Below, piece by piece: positions 1-9,754 of a stretch of 64,000 bases of DNA. Position 1 is the first letter of the stretch; every line of letters starts with the position of its first letter. The translations under genes were made by a program, and so were the position numbers. The notes beneath the pieces were generated by a model, which was not told where the DNA came from, made no database searches, and saw only the letters and a program-made list of their open reading frames with translations. The DNA is taken from assembly GCA_964609215.1 (NCBI GenBank), contig CAZSQZ010000005.1, positions 1 to 64,000 of the forward strand, written 5' to 3'. This DNA comes from JABDKJ01 sp964609215 (GTDB taxonomy: Bacteria; Bacteroidota; Bacteroidia; Flavobacteriales_D; JABDKJ01).

Positions 1-3000
1 GTTCTAATTGATCGTATTGGAAACCATAGCCTCTTTTTTCTTCATCGAATTTATTCTTCCAATGAATCTCCGAGATATTCCCATTATAAAGCGGGCTATT
101 GTCAAAGTTACCAGAAGTAGTATTGTACTGAATGCACATACCCCAAAGGTCATCGTCATCGTCATTATAGAAGACATTGCCCAGAGTAGCCGTGATGTAC
201 TTTGCCAATTGTTCTTTCATGCGATCAATGGCATCTGCGGAAGTAATGTTCTTAGCTGCCAGTTCATCTAGCATCAGGCTTTCTGCGGCTTCATAATAGG
301 CTGCGGTGCTGGAACCAATGGGTATTTCAAAACGGTCCATATAGAGGTAAATGGAGTCGGTATAGAGTGTAGCCATTTCATCATAGGTAGCTACATCGTT
401 TCCTTCTCTGGTGACGATGATGTCTCTGTAGTTCTCTCTTCCGTTTACCTCTCTCTCATCTCCGCTGCTATCGTCTTGCAGTTCTACTTCTCTCAGATCT
501 TCAATTTCTATCATCATTTGCAGCCTGCCATCTTCTTCTCTTTCTTCAAAACGCATGTTTAGATCTTCTATGGCCACGGCAGTTTTGCTGTAGTCGGTGT
601 CTTCAAATTCAGAGAGGATATTGTCATTGCTCAAGTCGCAATTGTTGATATGAGTGAGCCATCCTCTAGGGTTATAGCTGTAATCTATGGACTGCAAATA
701 GGAACCTAAAATGGTGGAACCGATGTTCTTTTCAATGAGTTGGCCAATTTCATTGTAATTGTTTCGGACCATTAAGACGGGCTTCTCTTGATTGACCTGA
801 GCATAGGATTTGACGAGCCTGCTGGCATGGTCGTATTCGTTTCGAGTTTTGATGTTGACTTGTGTATGAAAGCCAACACCATCTGGGTCTCCAATGTGAT
901 TGACATTGCTATGTAGGAGTTCTCCTGCAAAATTGTAATAGTTGTCTATGATGTTCTGTCCATTGATATAGTTCTGGTTTTGAATTTGAATTTCTCTTCC
1001 ATACTCATCATAGAAAATAGTGTTGCTGATCCAATTTCCAGCATTGGGGCCATTGAGTATTTTGCTTTGGCTTCTGGTATTGAGCCCTTTTGTTCTTGGA
1101 CTGGGGCTATTGGAAAGGGCTTGAGGTGGAGTTACAGGATCTCCTAAATAGGTGGAATGAATAGGAACATAGCTATTGGATATAAAGGAAGCGTCTGCTG
1201 CACCATCATGGTCAAAGTCATAATCATCGTAGTAGTTTATGGTGAGAATATTGTATTGAGCACATAAATGATCAATAGGATAAACCTGATCTGTATATCC
1301 ATGACTCTGTGCAACATTTAGATTGGATGGTTCTTCCCATAAGTTTCCTTGTAAATAGTTTTCTATTTCCGTTCGGCTCAATGCATTTCCATTAGAACTT
1401 AAAGGTGTGAAGGTTCCAGTCATAAGGACTCTCCCAAAAATATCGTATTTGGTAAAGGAATATTCTTCACTACTTCTTTGGTTACCGTCTTGGGTAAGTA
1501 CTACTTGATCCAGTTTATTGTAATAGTAATCTATCCAATCTGCACCGGGTATTTTCTTTCGCTCTAAGCGGCCTCTGTGGTCGTATTCGTAGAAGAAAAT
1601 CAACTCTTCTTCAAGAGCTAAAGGATCATGGGAAGCATCTACAAAACGCTGATAGGCTTCTGGGGAAATAATGGCAACTACTCGGTTAAAATCATCGCAT
1701 ACATTATAGGTAGTGGTTCCTAAAACTTCGCTGGAAACCTGCATAATGGTCTTGCCATCTTTGTCTGTATAGACTTTTGTCTGATGTCCGTTTTCATCTT
1801 CTGCTTGGGAGACATAGACAGCGTTAGCTGCGTAGAAACCATCGAAACTAAAGGCATTGTTTTCCCATTTAATAATGGGGACTTCATTGGCAGTGTTATT
1901 GCCCTGATCAAATTTACTCGTATGTCCGGTAGATGGTGCAAAAGCCATTCCCGGAGCTGCTTTCTCGTCTACTTGATTTAAAGGGGATTTTTCAAATATA
2001 TTTTCTGAATAGGCTCTTTCGCTATGCGCCACTCTGGGTGCATTGGTGTAAAATAAAGCTTGTGTATTAATGGCATCAGAGAGCAATGCGCCATTCGCAT
2101 CATGGCTAAAGGGAAGGTATTCATTTTTAAGTCTGCCTAATGCATCGTAATCGAAAATAGAAATCAGGTCTTTGGCGAGTGGGGAGGCATGGAGTTCTGC
2201 ACTTTGCACAACTCTGCCTAAACCGTCTGAGTAGGCTACACTTTCTAGTTTATCTAAGTCATTGAGTTGCGCCAATGCGGCATTGCTTTGCACAGCTACT
2301 CTGGGAGTACTGCTCTTAATGTAGTTTTCCGTATCGCTAAGTCCAATATTTAATGGGGGCTGTGAGGCATAGTGATAGTGATTTTCAGCGAGCAGATTGC
2401 CTTCATTGTCTTTGACGGTCTGCAAGCGGTTAAAATCATCGTAGGCATAGTAGGAAGTAAAATCATTGACATCGGTAATGCGGGTCGCTCCAATTAGGGG
2501 ATTATAGGTGGAAGTCGTGACCATTGCATCTGGAAAGGCATTTCTCAGGTTTTCTAGGCTGAGTGCCAAATCCTCTTCTGTGCTGGCATCTGTGTCTAGA
2601 TTAGATGCTGCTATGGCTGCATCAATAGCATCGTTTTGATTTGGGGAGAAATCGCTATAGTCTGCATTTTGCAATTGAGCAATGGGCAGTTGATTCTGAT
2701 AACCCCATACATAAGTACTATGCACGCCATTGCTTTGACCAATTTCCAATGGATTTCCATTGGCAGCGTAGTTGTGAAAGCTTATTCTGTTTTCCAGATC
2801 GTTGTTTTCTCTGGCTACCTGAATGTGCTCAGGTAAAATCAAATCATTGCCCCAATTCTTGTAAAGGGTTCTTTGTCTGCTCAACAACTCTTCAGGGTCT
2901 AAACCTTCTTTAATCAATGATTCTACTTGAATAGGTGTTGCAATTCGGTATTGATTGTCTTTATTCAATAATACAATGGCATCGTATTCTTCAGTAGTAA

Positions 3001-5644
3001 AGCTTCCTCCAGCCAAGGCATTCTCAGAGATTACATCATCCGGAAAATAAGTTCTGGTGATACGTTGTTGACCTTCGCTATTGCTAGTAATGGTTTCGGT
3101 AGGAAACATTCTTCCTTCATAACCCGCATCGTAGACATAATCGGTGCTTTGGCTAATGACTTCTCCATTGTTATAAGTGCTTCGGGTATCGCTAATTTTA
3201 TAATAGCGTTCGCTTAGGTTTTGATAGCTGCCTATTCCACTATAGCTGCCTATTTTAGACATTTTAATGTTTTCGCTAGATAGGTTGTACTGGTTGTCTG
3301 CAATTCCACCTTCATAGCTGGTTTGGCTTTCTTCCTTAATGGCATAGCCTGTAGCTGTTTTTTCAAATACTTTTTGGGAAAGCATTAATCCTCTTCTATG
3401 GGAGTAATCATAGGATGGAACTGGAGGGAAATCGTTTATTTCAAAAATATTGCTGGTATTGAGCTGTGCATCTGGATTAAAAAGAAAACTGTATTCTATT
3501 TTTCCGCCATTGCCATCGTCCCATAGCTCAGTTACGTTGGTATAGCCCACAGTAGATCCGCTGTGTCCATTCAATGGGAATAGGGCATTGGCTGAGATTC
3601 TGTTTTTGCTGCAATTGGCTCCTCCTGTTCCTCCATTTCCTACGGGAATTCCTTCTTGAATAAAGGTGGGTGGGTTTTGTGCTAGTCCACTGCTTAGGCT
3701 AGGGGCATCGAATTGATGGTAGTGATAGCTTTTCTTTTTGAGTAGGGTGCCGTCTTTGTCTTTAAAGTGGAGTTCGCCCAATCGCAAGCCACCTACCAAT
3801 GCATTTCCCGGGCCTGCTGCACTATTGCTTATGGTTCTTTTTCTGAGTGTAATTTCTACTGCTGTGGTTCCTAAGATTCCGTTTTCTACTTGAAGGATGT
3901 AATCGCCATTGGGAAGTATCAATGTTCCATTGCTATTTTGGGTGGCAAATGTGTGCACAATACTGCCATCGTTTTGGGTGATGCTTATGGTAGGGCAATC
4001 GGTTTCAGAATAATCGCATGCGCTGCCTACCGTTAGATCATAATCCAACATTTGGGCAAAGGGGGCTGAACTGTCAAAGGTGAAATTACTGCTATAGATT
4101 TGTCCTAAACTTTGTGTTCCGGTTTGATTGATTACTTGTCCTCCGGGAATGGCTACACTGTTAAACTGTGTACCTATGTAGAATCCGGCTTCTCCTGTGA
4201 TGGTATTGGATTCGTAGATGAATTCTGAACTTCCTCCTGTGGGCCAGGTCACGCTTTTTAATGCGCAGGACTTTACGTATTCTGGATAGACTTTTCTATC
4301 GCCTCCTGCTATACTGTAATAGTGGGAAGAAAGGGCTATTTCTGTCTGTGGATAGAACTTGTCGTTTTCTTGTCCATTGTAAAAGCCCCATAAATCCTGA
4401 GCATAGGAAAATCGGTTGGGAAGGATATGATCGGTATAATAGTCGAAGTGGTGTTCTTTATTGTTTTGGCCGTTCTTGCTTTGAATAATGCTCATCAGAT
4501 ACAAGCGCTTTTTCAATTGATTATCTATTCCATAATTGGGATGTGGATTTTGATCTGTGCTTTGAAAATAACCGTAGTTGAATTGGTATTGATCGATAAG
4601 GTTATTGTGATAGTCTAGGACTTTTACTGCTGTTAAAGCTTGGTCATTGTTCAGGTCTTGTCGGTTATGGTTGTATTCAAATTGAATGCTTCCCATATCT
4701 CCTTCTATACTGGTGAGATATACTGGGCTATAGGAGTTTTCTGAAAAGGAGGTGCTTTCACTTAGACTGGTGCAGGTATTGGCTCCAAAGGGATTGAATT
4801 CCTTGCTTTGGTCTATGAGGTTATAATAGGTGATGACCGTGTTTTCGTCTTTGCTATAGTTGAATGTCACGGTATTTCCAAAAGTGTCTGTGATCTTGGT
4901 TAAATACCAGCCGGAAGTGTAATTGTGCAATCCGGGACTGCCTTGTGGTAGGGCTTGTCCTTCTACATAGGTGTATTGGATTTGGTTTTCGGTAGCGAGG
5001 ATAGTGCTTCCGTCCATGATGCCAAAGGTAAATTCCATTCCAGAGGCGGAGGTTACTGTCCAACCTTCAATTTTGTCTTGTGTGTCTTTTAAGGGAACTA
5101 CTTTCGCATCGTTTTTGGATTGCATGATGATGTCTCCATCTTGATTGAAGAAAAACTTTCCGCTTTCTCCTAAGACATTGAAGGTATAGATATCGGATTC
5201 ATAGTCTTGATAGCCGTTTTGTGCATTTCCAGATAATATAACTTGTTGTGCAAAGCTTTGATTGTAATAGTCTGCAACAGTATTGGCAGTATTGAGGTAT
5301 CCTTCTGCATGGTCATCGGGTATACCGCGCACTTGTCTGGATAGCATTCCTCCTGCATTGAGGTTCCAGCCTAATCCTGATCGGGCTGCAATTTCATTGA
5401 CACGTATTCCTGCTGCATGATAGCTTAGAGAAACGGGTAGGTTGATGCCATGTGAACTGAGTTGTGTAATGGGTATGGATATATTGGGTACTCCGGTATA
5501 GTAACTTACAGGCATCTCATCGTAACGGGCAAAACTGGCTGCCTCTGGGGATGGTGGCATGATTTGGGGTGGTGTGGGGTCTTCTTGAGAGAAGGAAAAA
5601 TAGTTCAAACAAAGGAATAGGATAAGAAGAATAGATTTTTGCAT
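1..5644 (-). CDS. RHS/YD-repeat secreted protein (DUF6443-like), 3' end outside window
   Basis: One uninterrupted minus-strand frame runs from an ATG at 5644 to the left edge, giving 1881 residues with the C terminus missing. It opens with a Sec signal peptide (MQKSILLILFLCLNYFSFSQ). A region rich in aromatic turns follows, with phrases such as LPVSLSYHAAGIRVNEIA that are typical of Bacteroidota RHS-like proteins. From about residue 1000 there are repeated YD-type motifs (YVWGYQNQLPIAQL, YYAYDDFNRLQTVKDNEGN, FYEYDHRGRLERKKI). The last visible residues (GNISEIHWKN) precede the position where the RHS core normally lies, so the core and any variable C-terminal domain are beyond the window. RHS proteins form large shell-like barrels that carry a variable C-terminal cargo, often a toxin; that role is inferred from the family and cannot be tested here. 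The gene stands alone, and its promoter should lie in 5645-6025. Confidence 0.88.
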   Translation of the reverse strand, partial: MQKSILLILFLCLNYFSFSQEDPTPPQIMPPSPEAASFARYDEMPVSYYTGVPNISIPITQLSSHGINLPVSLSYHAAGIRVNEIAARSGLGWNLNAGGMLSRQVRGIPDDHAEGYLNTANTVADYYNQSFAQQVILSGNAQNGYQDYESDIYTFNVLGESGKFFFNQDGDIIMQSKNDAKVVPLKDTQDKIEGWTVTSASGMEFTFGIMDGSTILATENQIQYTYVEGQALPQGSPGLHNYTSGWYLTKITDTFGNTVTFNYSKDENTVITYYNLIDQSKEFNPFGANTCTSLSESTSFSENSYSPVYLTSIEGDMGSIQFEYNHNRQDLNNDQALTAVKVLDYHNNLIDQYQFNYGYFQSTDQNPHPNYGIDNQLKKRLYLMSIIQSKNGQNNKEHHFDYYTDHILPNRFSYAQDLWGFYNGQENDKFYPQTEIALSSHYYSIAGGDRKVYPEYVKSCALKSVTWPTGGSSEFIYESNTITGEAGFYIGTQFNSVAIPGGQVINQTGTQSLGQIYSSNFTFDSSAPFAQMLDYDLTVGSACDYSETDCPTISITQNDGSIVHTFATQNSNGTLILPNGDYILQVENGILGTTAVEITLRKRTISNSAAGPGNALVGGLRLGELHFKDKDGTLLKKKSYHYHQFDAPSLSSGLAQNPPTFIQEGIPVGNGGTGGANCSKNRISANALFPLNGHSGSTVGYTNVTELWDDGNGGKIEYSFLFNPDAQLNTSNIFEINDFPPVPSYDYSHRRGLMLSQKVFEKTATGYAIKEESQTSYEGGIADNQYNLSSENIKMSKIGSYSGIGSYQNLSERYYKISDTRSTYNNGEVISQSTDYVYDAGYEGRMFPTETITSNSEGQQRITRTYFPDDVISENALAGGSFTTEEYDAIVLLNKDNQYRIATPIQVESLIKEGLDPEELLSRQRTLYKNWGNDLILPEHIQVARENNDLENRISFHNYAANGNPLEIGQSNGVHSTYVWGYQNQLPIAQLQNADYSDFSPNQNDAIDAAIAASNLDTDASTEEDLALSLENLRNAFPDAMVTTSTYNPLIGATRITDVNDFTSYYAYDDFNRLQTVKDNEGNLLAENHYHYASQPPLNIGLSDTENYIKSSTPRVAVQSNAALAQLNDLDKLESVAYSDGLGRVVQSAELHASPLAKDLISIFDYDALGRLKNEYLPFSHDANGALLSDAINTQALFYTNAPRVAHSERAYSENIFEKSPLNQVDEKAAPGMAFAPSTGHTSKFDQGNNTANEVPIIKWENNAFSFDGFYAANAVYVSQAEDENGHQTKVYTDKDGKTIMQVSSEVLGTTTYNVCDDFNRVVAIISPEAYQRFVDASHDPLALEEELIFFYEYDHRGRLERKKIPGADWIDYYYNKLDQVVLTQDGNQRSSEEYSFTKYDIFGRVLMTGTFTPLSSNGNALSRTEIENYLQGNLWEEPSNLNVAQSHGYTDQVYPIDHLCAQYNILTINYYDDYDFDHDGAADASFISNSYVPIHSTYLGDPVTPPQALSNSPSPRTKGLNTRSQSKILNGPNAGNWISNTIFYDEYGREIQIQNQNYINGQNIIDNYYNFAGELLHSNVNHIGDPDGVGFHTQVNIKTRNEYDHASRLVKSYAQVNQEKPVLMVRNNYNEIGQLIEKNIGSTILGSYLQSIDYSYNPRGWLTHINNCDLSNDNILSEFEDTDYSKTAVAIEDLNMRFEEREEDGRLQMMIEIEDLREVELQDDSSGDEREVNGRENYRDIIVTREGNDVATYDEMATLYTDSIYLYMDRFEIPIGSSTAAYYEAAESLMLDELAAKNITSADAIDRMKEQLAKYITATLGNVFYNDDDDDLWGMCIQYNTTSGNFDNSPLYNGNISEIHWKNKFDEEKRGYGFQYDQLE

Positions 5645-6025
5645 TAGATTATTTTTTTGCGCTTAAAATCAACAAAAAAGCAGTGGATGTATACAGGTTT
5701 ATGTGCTATAATAAACTGTATTCAATGGTGCATTTTAGGTTCATTCAGCAGGTTTAAAAAAAGTTTGTACCAAAGAGAAAAGGGTAAAGACAGAAAAACC
5801 AACCACGCAAATTTCCTTTCTAGGGTCTGTATTTTTTCGTTTTCTAATATATTGGTGTTGCAAACATTAATTGTACTCTACTAATTTGAAAATTTCAGGC
5901 GGAAATTCAAAATATTTGCATTCACAAAAATGTGTAAATAGGATTTAAGTGATTGAATATCAGCGGTGTTTTTGTGGATAAGATTTTGACTTTTTTTCTC
6001 GAATACTAAAGATTGTATTGAAAAA
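5645..6025. other. Intergenic region upstream of the RHS gene
   Basis: About 380 bp of very AT-rich DNA separates the RHS gene start from the end of the DUF4920 gene. No convincing ORF, RNA gene or terminator was seen. It should hold the RHS promoter, but no clear match to the Bacteroidota -33/-7 consensus (TTTG, TAnnTTTG) was found. Confidence 0.5.
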
Positions 6026-6508
6026 TCACTTAATAATCACCCCATCGGCTAGGAAACCTATATTGTATTCTGGTTCAGTAATTTTGGCTATTTCTTCTGG
6101 AGTCGCTCCGCCATCTTCTGCATAGTGTCTTGCCATTTCAACACTCACTGTATCTTGCCAAGCAATGCCTTGCATGATTGTTGTTTTTCCTTCTTGTCCT
6201 TCAACGGGTACAAAGAAACCGTACTCTTTAAACTTTACTCTTATGTCTTCTCCCTCTTCATTTTTTAATTTCATCCAGCAGCCTTTCTTTGCGCAGGTTC
6301 CTGTAATTTCTCCTTGTACCTTTCCCTCAAAAGTTCCTGTTTGATTCACCTTGGTTATCATTTCTTTTAAAGAAATAGCACCTTCCATTGTTATTTTTTC
6401 TCCGAAATAGGATTCATTTTGTTCGCCCACATAATTGGGCTCAACAGATTTTGAAGCACACCCAAATAGAAAAAGTGTGCTAAGGGCAAAGTATAGTAGG
6501 GTTTTCAT
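6026..6508 (-). CDS. DUF4920 domain lipoprotein
   Basis: This is a 160-residue protein starting at ATG 6508. The N terminus has a lipoprotein signal with lipobox LFGC, so the mature protein is probably anchored to a membrane by its cysteine near residue 17. The body matches the DUF4920 pattern: a start around GEKITMEGAISL, the central motif GTCAKKGCWMKL with two cysteines, and a following VKFKEYGFFVPV. Known DUF4920 proteins are small periplasmic or lipoproteins of unknown function in Bacteroidota. The CxxxGCW motif suggests a metal or redox role, but this is only inference. The gene begins 29 bp after the end of the rhomboid gene on the same strand, so the two are probably cotranscribed. Confidence 0.85.
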   Translation of the reverse strand: MKTLLYFALSTLFLFGCASKSVEPNYVGEQNESYFGEKITMEGAISLKEMITKVNQTGTFEGKVQGEITGTCAKKGCWMKLKNEEGEDIRVKFKEYGFFVPVEGQEGKTTIMQGIAWQDTVSVEMARHYAEDGGATPEEIAKITEPEYNIGFLADGVIIK

Positions 6509-6537
6509 CTTTAAAATTTTGAATAAATATAGGAAAT

Positions 6538-7293
6538 TCAGTTTTCCCCATCACTTTTATTAGCATCTGAGGAATCCTGTTTTTTAAAATGATAGACGAT
6601 GCGCACATTGGCATTTTGTTCCTCCAGTACTTTCTGAAGCTCTTCCATTCTTTTTTGCTCTTGCTCTTCCAGCATCTCATCAATTTCATATTGATAGATT
6701 TTTCGCTGAGGACCGTCTTTTCTATAATAGATTGCAATGGCGGTTCCTGCTAATGCACCGAATAAATGTCCTTCCCAGGAAATGTTCTTTTGCACATTGA
6801 CATCATGAGGCAATACTCCCCAGAAAAAGGAACCGTAAAGAAAAGCGACTAGCAAGGATATTCCCATTAAATTCTTATTCTTACGAATCATTCCGCTGGT
6901 AAAAAGGAAGGCCGCTAATCCGTATACCAATCCAGAGGCGCCCACATGGTTTGAGCCTAGGTCACCTGCTATCCATAACCAAAATCCTCCAACCAAAACG
7001 ATGAAGAGAATACTCTTCCACGCTAATTTTTTGTAGAAATAGAATATGGAAAAGCTGAGTGCAAAAAGTGCCGTTGAATTACTTCCCACATGTCCCCAAT
7101 TGCTATGCAGAAAAGGCATTGTAATGATTCCTATCAATCCTTCTACATTCTTAGGCCTCATTCCATGGTGGTTAAGGTATAACCAGCCCATCTCTTGTAT
7201 GAAATGAATGGAATTAATAATTAAGACCAATACGGAAGCTATCAACAAGGGATATTTCCATGAAGTCTTTGTATTTTCTAATTCTTCCAACAC
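6538..7293 (-). CDS. Rhomboid family intramembrane serine protease
   Basis: The protein has 251 residues. The catalytic serine is in the GASG motif (Ser120) and the partner histidine is in EGHLFGALAG (His176). The early HSNWGHVGSNS segment (residues 63-73) matches the conserved His/Asn region of rhomboid transmembrane helix 2. Six or so hydrophobic helices fill residues 14-190. A charged, Glu/Gln-rich cytoplasmic tail of about 60 residues follows and may form a helix. The start is a GTG at 7293, because an in-frame TAA lies five codons upstream and no ATG precedes the first helix; the adjacent TTG is the only alternative. Rhomboids cleave transmembrane substrates within the membrane. The neighbour downstream is the DUF4920 lipoprotein, and the substrate is unknown. 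Confidence 0.92.
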   Translation of the reverse strand: MLEELENTKTSWKYPLLIASVLVLIINSIHFIQEMGWLYLNHHGMRPKNVEGLIGIITMPFLHSNWGHVGSNSTALFALSFSIFYFYKKLAWKSILFIVLVGGFWLWIAGDLGSNHVGASGLVYGLAAFLFTSGMIRKNKNLMGISLLVAFLYGSFFWGVLPHDVNVQKNISWEGHLFGALAGTAIAIYYRKDGPQRKIYQYEIDEMLEEQEQKRMEELQKVLEEQNANVRIVYHFKKQDSSDANKSDGEN

Positions 7294-7358
7294 GTTAATT
7301 ATCGTTAATTAATATTAAGTAAATGCAGTAAACCTTATTTTTACTCAAATCACCAACC

Positions 7359-7547
7359 ATGAAAATAAAGTTAACTGTACTTTTTCTATTTGCCTTTTCA
7401 CTATCTGCATTTGCACATTCTGAAAACAAAGTTGAAATAAGTTCTCATCAGAAAAAACAAGAAAGTGACACATTAAAAAAGGAGAAGAAATCTTTCAAGT
7501 TTCCAATGATTCGCTTCGAAAAAAAGAGAATTGAAAAAAAGGATTAA
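7359..7547 (+). CDS. Small secreted, highly charged protein
   Basis: This is a 62-residue ORF with a good signal peptide (MKIKLTVLFLFAFSLSAFA) and a mature part of about 42 residues made mostly of Lys, Glu and Ser. It resembles no family I recognise. It is judged real because of the signal peptide, the ATG start and the position: it diverges from the rhomboid gene with 65 bp between the starts, and its TAA stop abuts the stop of the TerB/J-domain gene exactly (7547/7548). The basic mature peptide (SFKFPMIRFEKKRIEKKD) could bind a polyanion or a membrane, but this is speculation. Confidence 0.55.
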   Translation: MKIKLTVLFLFAFSLSAFAHSENKVEISSHQKKQESDTLKKEKKSFKFPMIRFEKKRIEKKD

Positions 7548-8354
7548 TTACTTCATTCCTCTTTTCTTCTTTATTTTCTCGTATGCTTCCTGAATAGCAT
7601 TAAACTTTTCAGCCGCCTCTTTTTGCACTTCTGGCCCCAATGTTGAAAGTTTATCCGGATGATACTTTTTGGCCATTTTTCTGTAGGCTTTTTTAACTTC
7701 ATCATCAGTAGCATTTGGGTCTATCTCCAAGATATCATAATTCCTACTTCTCTTATTGAAGAACATGGCTTCAATGGATAAATAGTCTCTTGTACTTATT
7801 CCTAAATAGATCGTAATCTGTTTGATTACTTCTATTTCTCTGTTATCAATATGTCCATCTGACTGCGCTAACCTAAAAAGGTAGTGAATCAATTGCAATC
7901 TTAAGGGATGACGCATATTGAATTTAATATCCAAACACACCGACCTTAAATTGTAATTGGTATCCAATGCGGTCTTCAGAACCTTTAAATATTCTTTAGA
8001 AGCTTTTTCTCCAAATTGCCCTTTTAGATAACTCTTCACATAATTCAACTCAGACTTCAATACTTTACCATCCGCTTCCATGACTGCTGCGAAAAGCGCC
8101 ATTAGGCTAATGGTGAAATCTCCCTTCTGAGTTTTGTGTCTATATCTATCTCTATTAGTATTATTTCCTCTCTGACTTGTTCTTCCTCTTGAACCTGGTT
8201 GTTTATATCTTCCTGTTGGTCTTGAACCAGTGCCTAACATTTTGTCTGAAGACACCCCGTCAACAACAGACCCCAAGGCATAACCCACCATGGCTCCCAG
8301 CGGACCAAAAACAGCCCAACCAATTCCACCGCCTATCCATTTAAAAATTGACAT
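7548..8354 (-). CDS. TerB-like and J-domain (DnaJ) protein with glycine-zipper N terminus
   Basis: This 268-residue protein has three parts. Residues 7-33 form a glycine-rich hydrophobic stretch (GGGIGWAVFGPLGAMVGYAL) like a membrane-inserting glycine zipper. Residues 80-195 form a TerB/DjlA-like helical domain (ALFAAVMEADGKVLKSE, LAQSDGHIDNREIEVI). Residues 203-268 form a C-terminal J domain with the HPD motif at 232-234 that stimulates Hsp70 ATPase. This order matches DjlA-type membrane-associated co-chaperones. An Arg/Ser/Thr-rich linker (about 40-80) joins the first two parts. The gene begins 9 bp after the YgcG-like gene and is the last of a run that starts with htpG, so an Hsp90 and a J protein appear to be co-expressed. 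Confidence 0.9.
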   Translation of the reverse strand: MSIFKWIGGGIGWAVFGPLGAMVGYALGSVVDGVSSDKMLGTGSRPTGRYKQPGSRGRTSQRGNNTNRDRYRHKTQKGDFTISLMALFAAVMEADGKVLKSELNYVKSYLKGQFGEKASKEYLKVLKTALDTNYNLRSVCLDIKFNMRHPLRLQLIHYLFRLAQSDGHIDNREIEVIKQITIYLGISTRDYLSIEAMFFNKRSRNYDILEIDPNATDDEVKKAYRKMAKKYHPDKLSTLGPEVQKEAAEKFNAIQEAYEKIKKKRGMK

Positions 8355-8363
8355 AAAATTCTT

Positions 8364-9299
8364 TTAATGTAAATGATGATCGTGTTCAAAAGGGTCATGT
8401 GTTATAATATTCCATGAACCTCCAGCTCCTCCTCCGCCAGAAGAACCTCCACCAAAACCGCCAAATCCTCCTCCTCCAGATCTTGATCCACCGCCAAAGC
8501 TTCCTCCACCACTCCAGCCTCCACCGCCAGAATAGGAGCCGCCTCTATTGCTTCTACCCGTATATCCTCCAAATGGATCAGTACCCTGATTGAAATCTTC
8601 GTACTTGCCATCTCCACCGCTAAACAGCAAAAGTTTAGCTGCATCCTTGAAGCTAATTTTGTTCAGCTTCGCATAGTTTCTAATTCTAAAGTAAGTAGAT
8701 ATTCCAAATATGCTGAAGAAAGCAAATAGCGCAAAAAGAAATTCATATGGAAATTCTTTCTTGGGTTCTACTTTCTCATTATAGTCTCCTTTCGCTCTAG
8801 GCATCAGATCTTCTAAAGCTGCGTCAATTGCAGCGTAGTAATCTCCCTTCTTCAGCTTTGGAATCATCAGCAATCGGTATACATCTGATGCTACTCCATC
8901 GGGTATACTTCCTTCCAATCCATCCCCAGGAGCAATAAATACCTCTCCTTTCAACCCATTTCTTTTGGGTCGCAAAAGAATTAGCAGTCCATTGTCCTGT
9001 TTTTCCTGACCAATTCCCCACTCATCTATAATATCAAACGCGAGCGGTGCTGGCTGAAAACCACATAAAGTATCTGCAATATAAATGACAAATTGATTTG
9101 AGGACTCAACTTCAAACTTGACTAATTTTTCATTTAACAATTTTTCTTGAACTGGATTTAAAACATCTTCTCTTGAAAAATCAAATACTAACTTATTTGA
9201 TTCAGAAGACTTGTCTGGAAATGGACAATCATGTTTTGCTGCATTAAAGTTTAGACAGAAAAAGAAAATGAATATGACCGAAACTACTTTTTTAATCAT
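8364..9299 (-). CDS. YgcG-like TPM-domain protein with glycine-rich, histidine-ended tail
   Basis: The protein is about 311 residues from ATG 9299; a TTG one codon upstream is possible but less likely. It has a signal peptide (residues 1-20) and a TPM domain (about 35-165, with VYIADTLCGFQP, WGIGQEKQDNGLLILL and IPDGVASDVYRLLM). A single transmembrane helix follows near 190-208 (FLFALFAFFSIFGI). The low-complexity tail (about 245-297) is dominated by GGG, GGS and GGF and ends in a His-rich segment (HDPFEHDHHLH). TPM proteins of this form, called YgcG, commonly sit beside LemA. The ATG overlaps the stop of the preceding TPM gene as TGATG, indicating translational coupling. The His-rich end could bind metal, which is inferred. 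Confidence 0.88.
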   Translation of the reverse strand: MIKKVVSVIFIFFFCLNFNAAKHDCPFPDKSSESNKLVFDFSREDVLNPVQEKLLNEKLVKFEVESSNQFVIYIADTLCGFQPAPLAFDIIDEWGIGQEKQDNGLLILLRPKRNGLKGEVFIAPGDGLEGSIPDGVASDVYRLLMIPKLKKGDYYAAIDAALEDLMPRAKGDYNEKVEPKKEFPYEFLFALFAFFSIFGISTYFRIRNYAKLNKISFKDAAKLLLFSGGDGKYEDFNQGTDPFGGYTGRSNRGGSYSGGGGWSGGGSFGGGSRSGGGGFGGFGGGSSGGGGAGGSWNIITHDPFEHDHHLH

Positions 9300-9754
9300 C
9301 AATTTTCATTCATTGAAAGATCATCGGAAATTTGATTACTCAGTTCATTTACATCGTCTGGGTCAATAGGAAAAAATGTCTTTAACCTTGCTCCAATATC
9401 CATTACCGCTTTTTCAATTCCCCGGGTAAATTCTGCTTCATTAAAATCGTTTCGCAAGTGATCTCTTGTGCTGTTCCAATACTCATCTCCCACATGTTGG
9501 TGAATACCCACATCTCCCAAAATGGCAAATTGACCATCCTTCACGGCAAGATAGATGAGTACAGCATTTCTGTATTTGGTCTTGTGCATACCTAATTGCT
9601 CAAAGACATAGGCCGCACGGTCTAATACATCTATCAAAACATTGTTTTCAACGTGAACACGTATTTCACCTGAAGTCAATTTCTCAGCTTCGGCAATGGC
9701 TGATTTAATTTGATCGCGTTGCGTTGGAGTAAAAAAATCTCTTGCTCTGGACAT
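9299..9754 (-). CDS. TPM-domain protein without signal peptide
   Basis: This 151-residue protein is made almost wholly of a TPM domain. Diagnostic segments are EAEKLTSGEIRVHVENN, LGMHKTKYRNAVLIYLA and FAILGDVGIHQHVGDEYW. There is no signal peptide or membrane helix, so it is probably cytoplasmic, unlike its larger TPM neighbour. TPM domains (named after TLP18.3, Psb32 and MOLO-1) occur in proteins linked to membrane-complex maintenance; the thylakoid member TLP18.3 has phosphatase activity and acts in photosystem II turnover. The start ATG at 9754 shares its first base with the lemA stop codon (TAATG) and its own TGA overlaps the next ATG, so translation of lemA and both TPM genes is probably coupled. 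Confidence 0.87.
   Translation of the reverse strand: MSRARDFFTPTQRDQIKSAIAEAEKLTSGEIRVHVENNVLIDVLDRAAYVFEQLGMHKTKYRNAVLIYLAVKDGQFAILGDVGIHQHVGDEYWNSTRDHLRNDFNEAEFTRGIEKAVMDIGARLKTFFPIDPDDVNELSNQISDDLSMNEN

Noticed and set aside
5657..5884. 75-residue plus-strand ORF in the gap before the RHS gene
   Set aside because: Composition is that of random AT-rich sequence, with scattered Cys and Trp. There is no domain or signal peptide, and it overlaps the expected RHS promoter on the other strand.
8402..8644. 80-residue minus-strand ORF rich in Glu, Val and Ala inside the YgcG-like gene
   Set aside because: It is the alternative frame of the glycine-rich tail of that gene, so its composition is a by-product of GGA/GGT codons.
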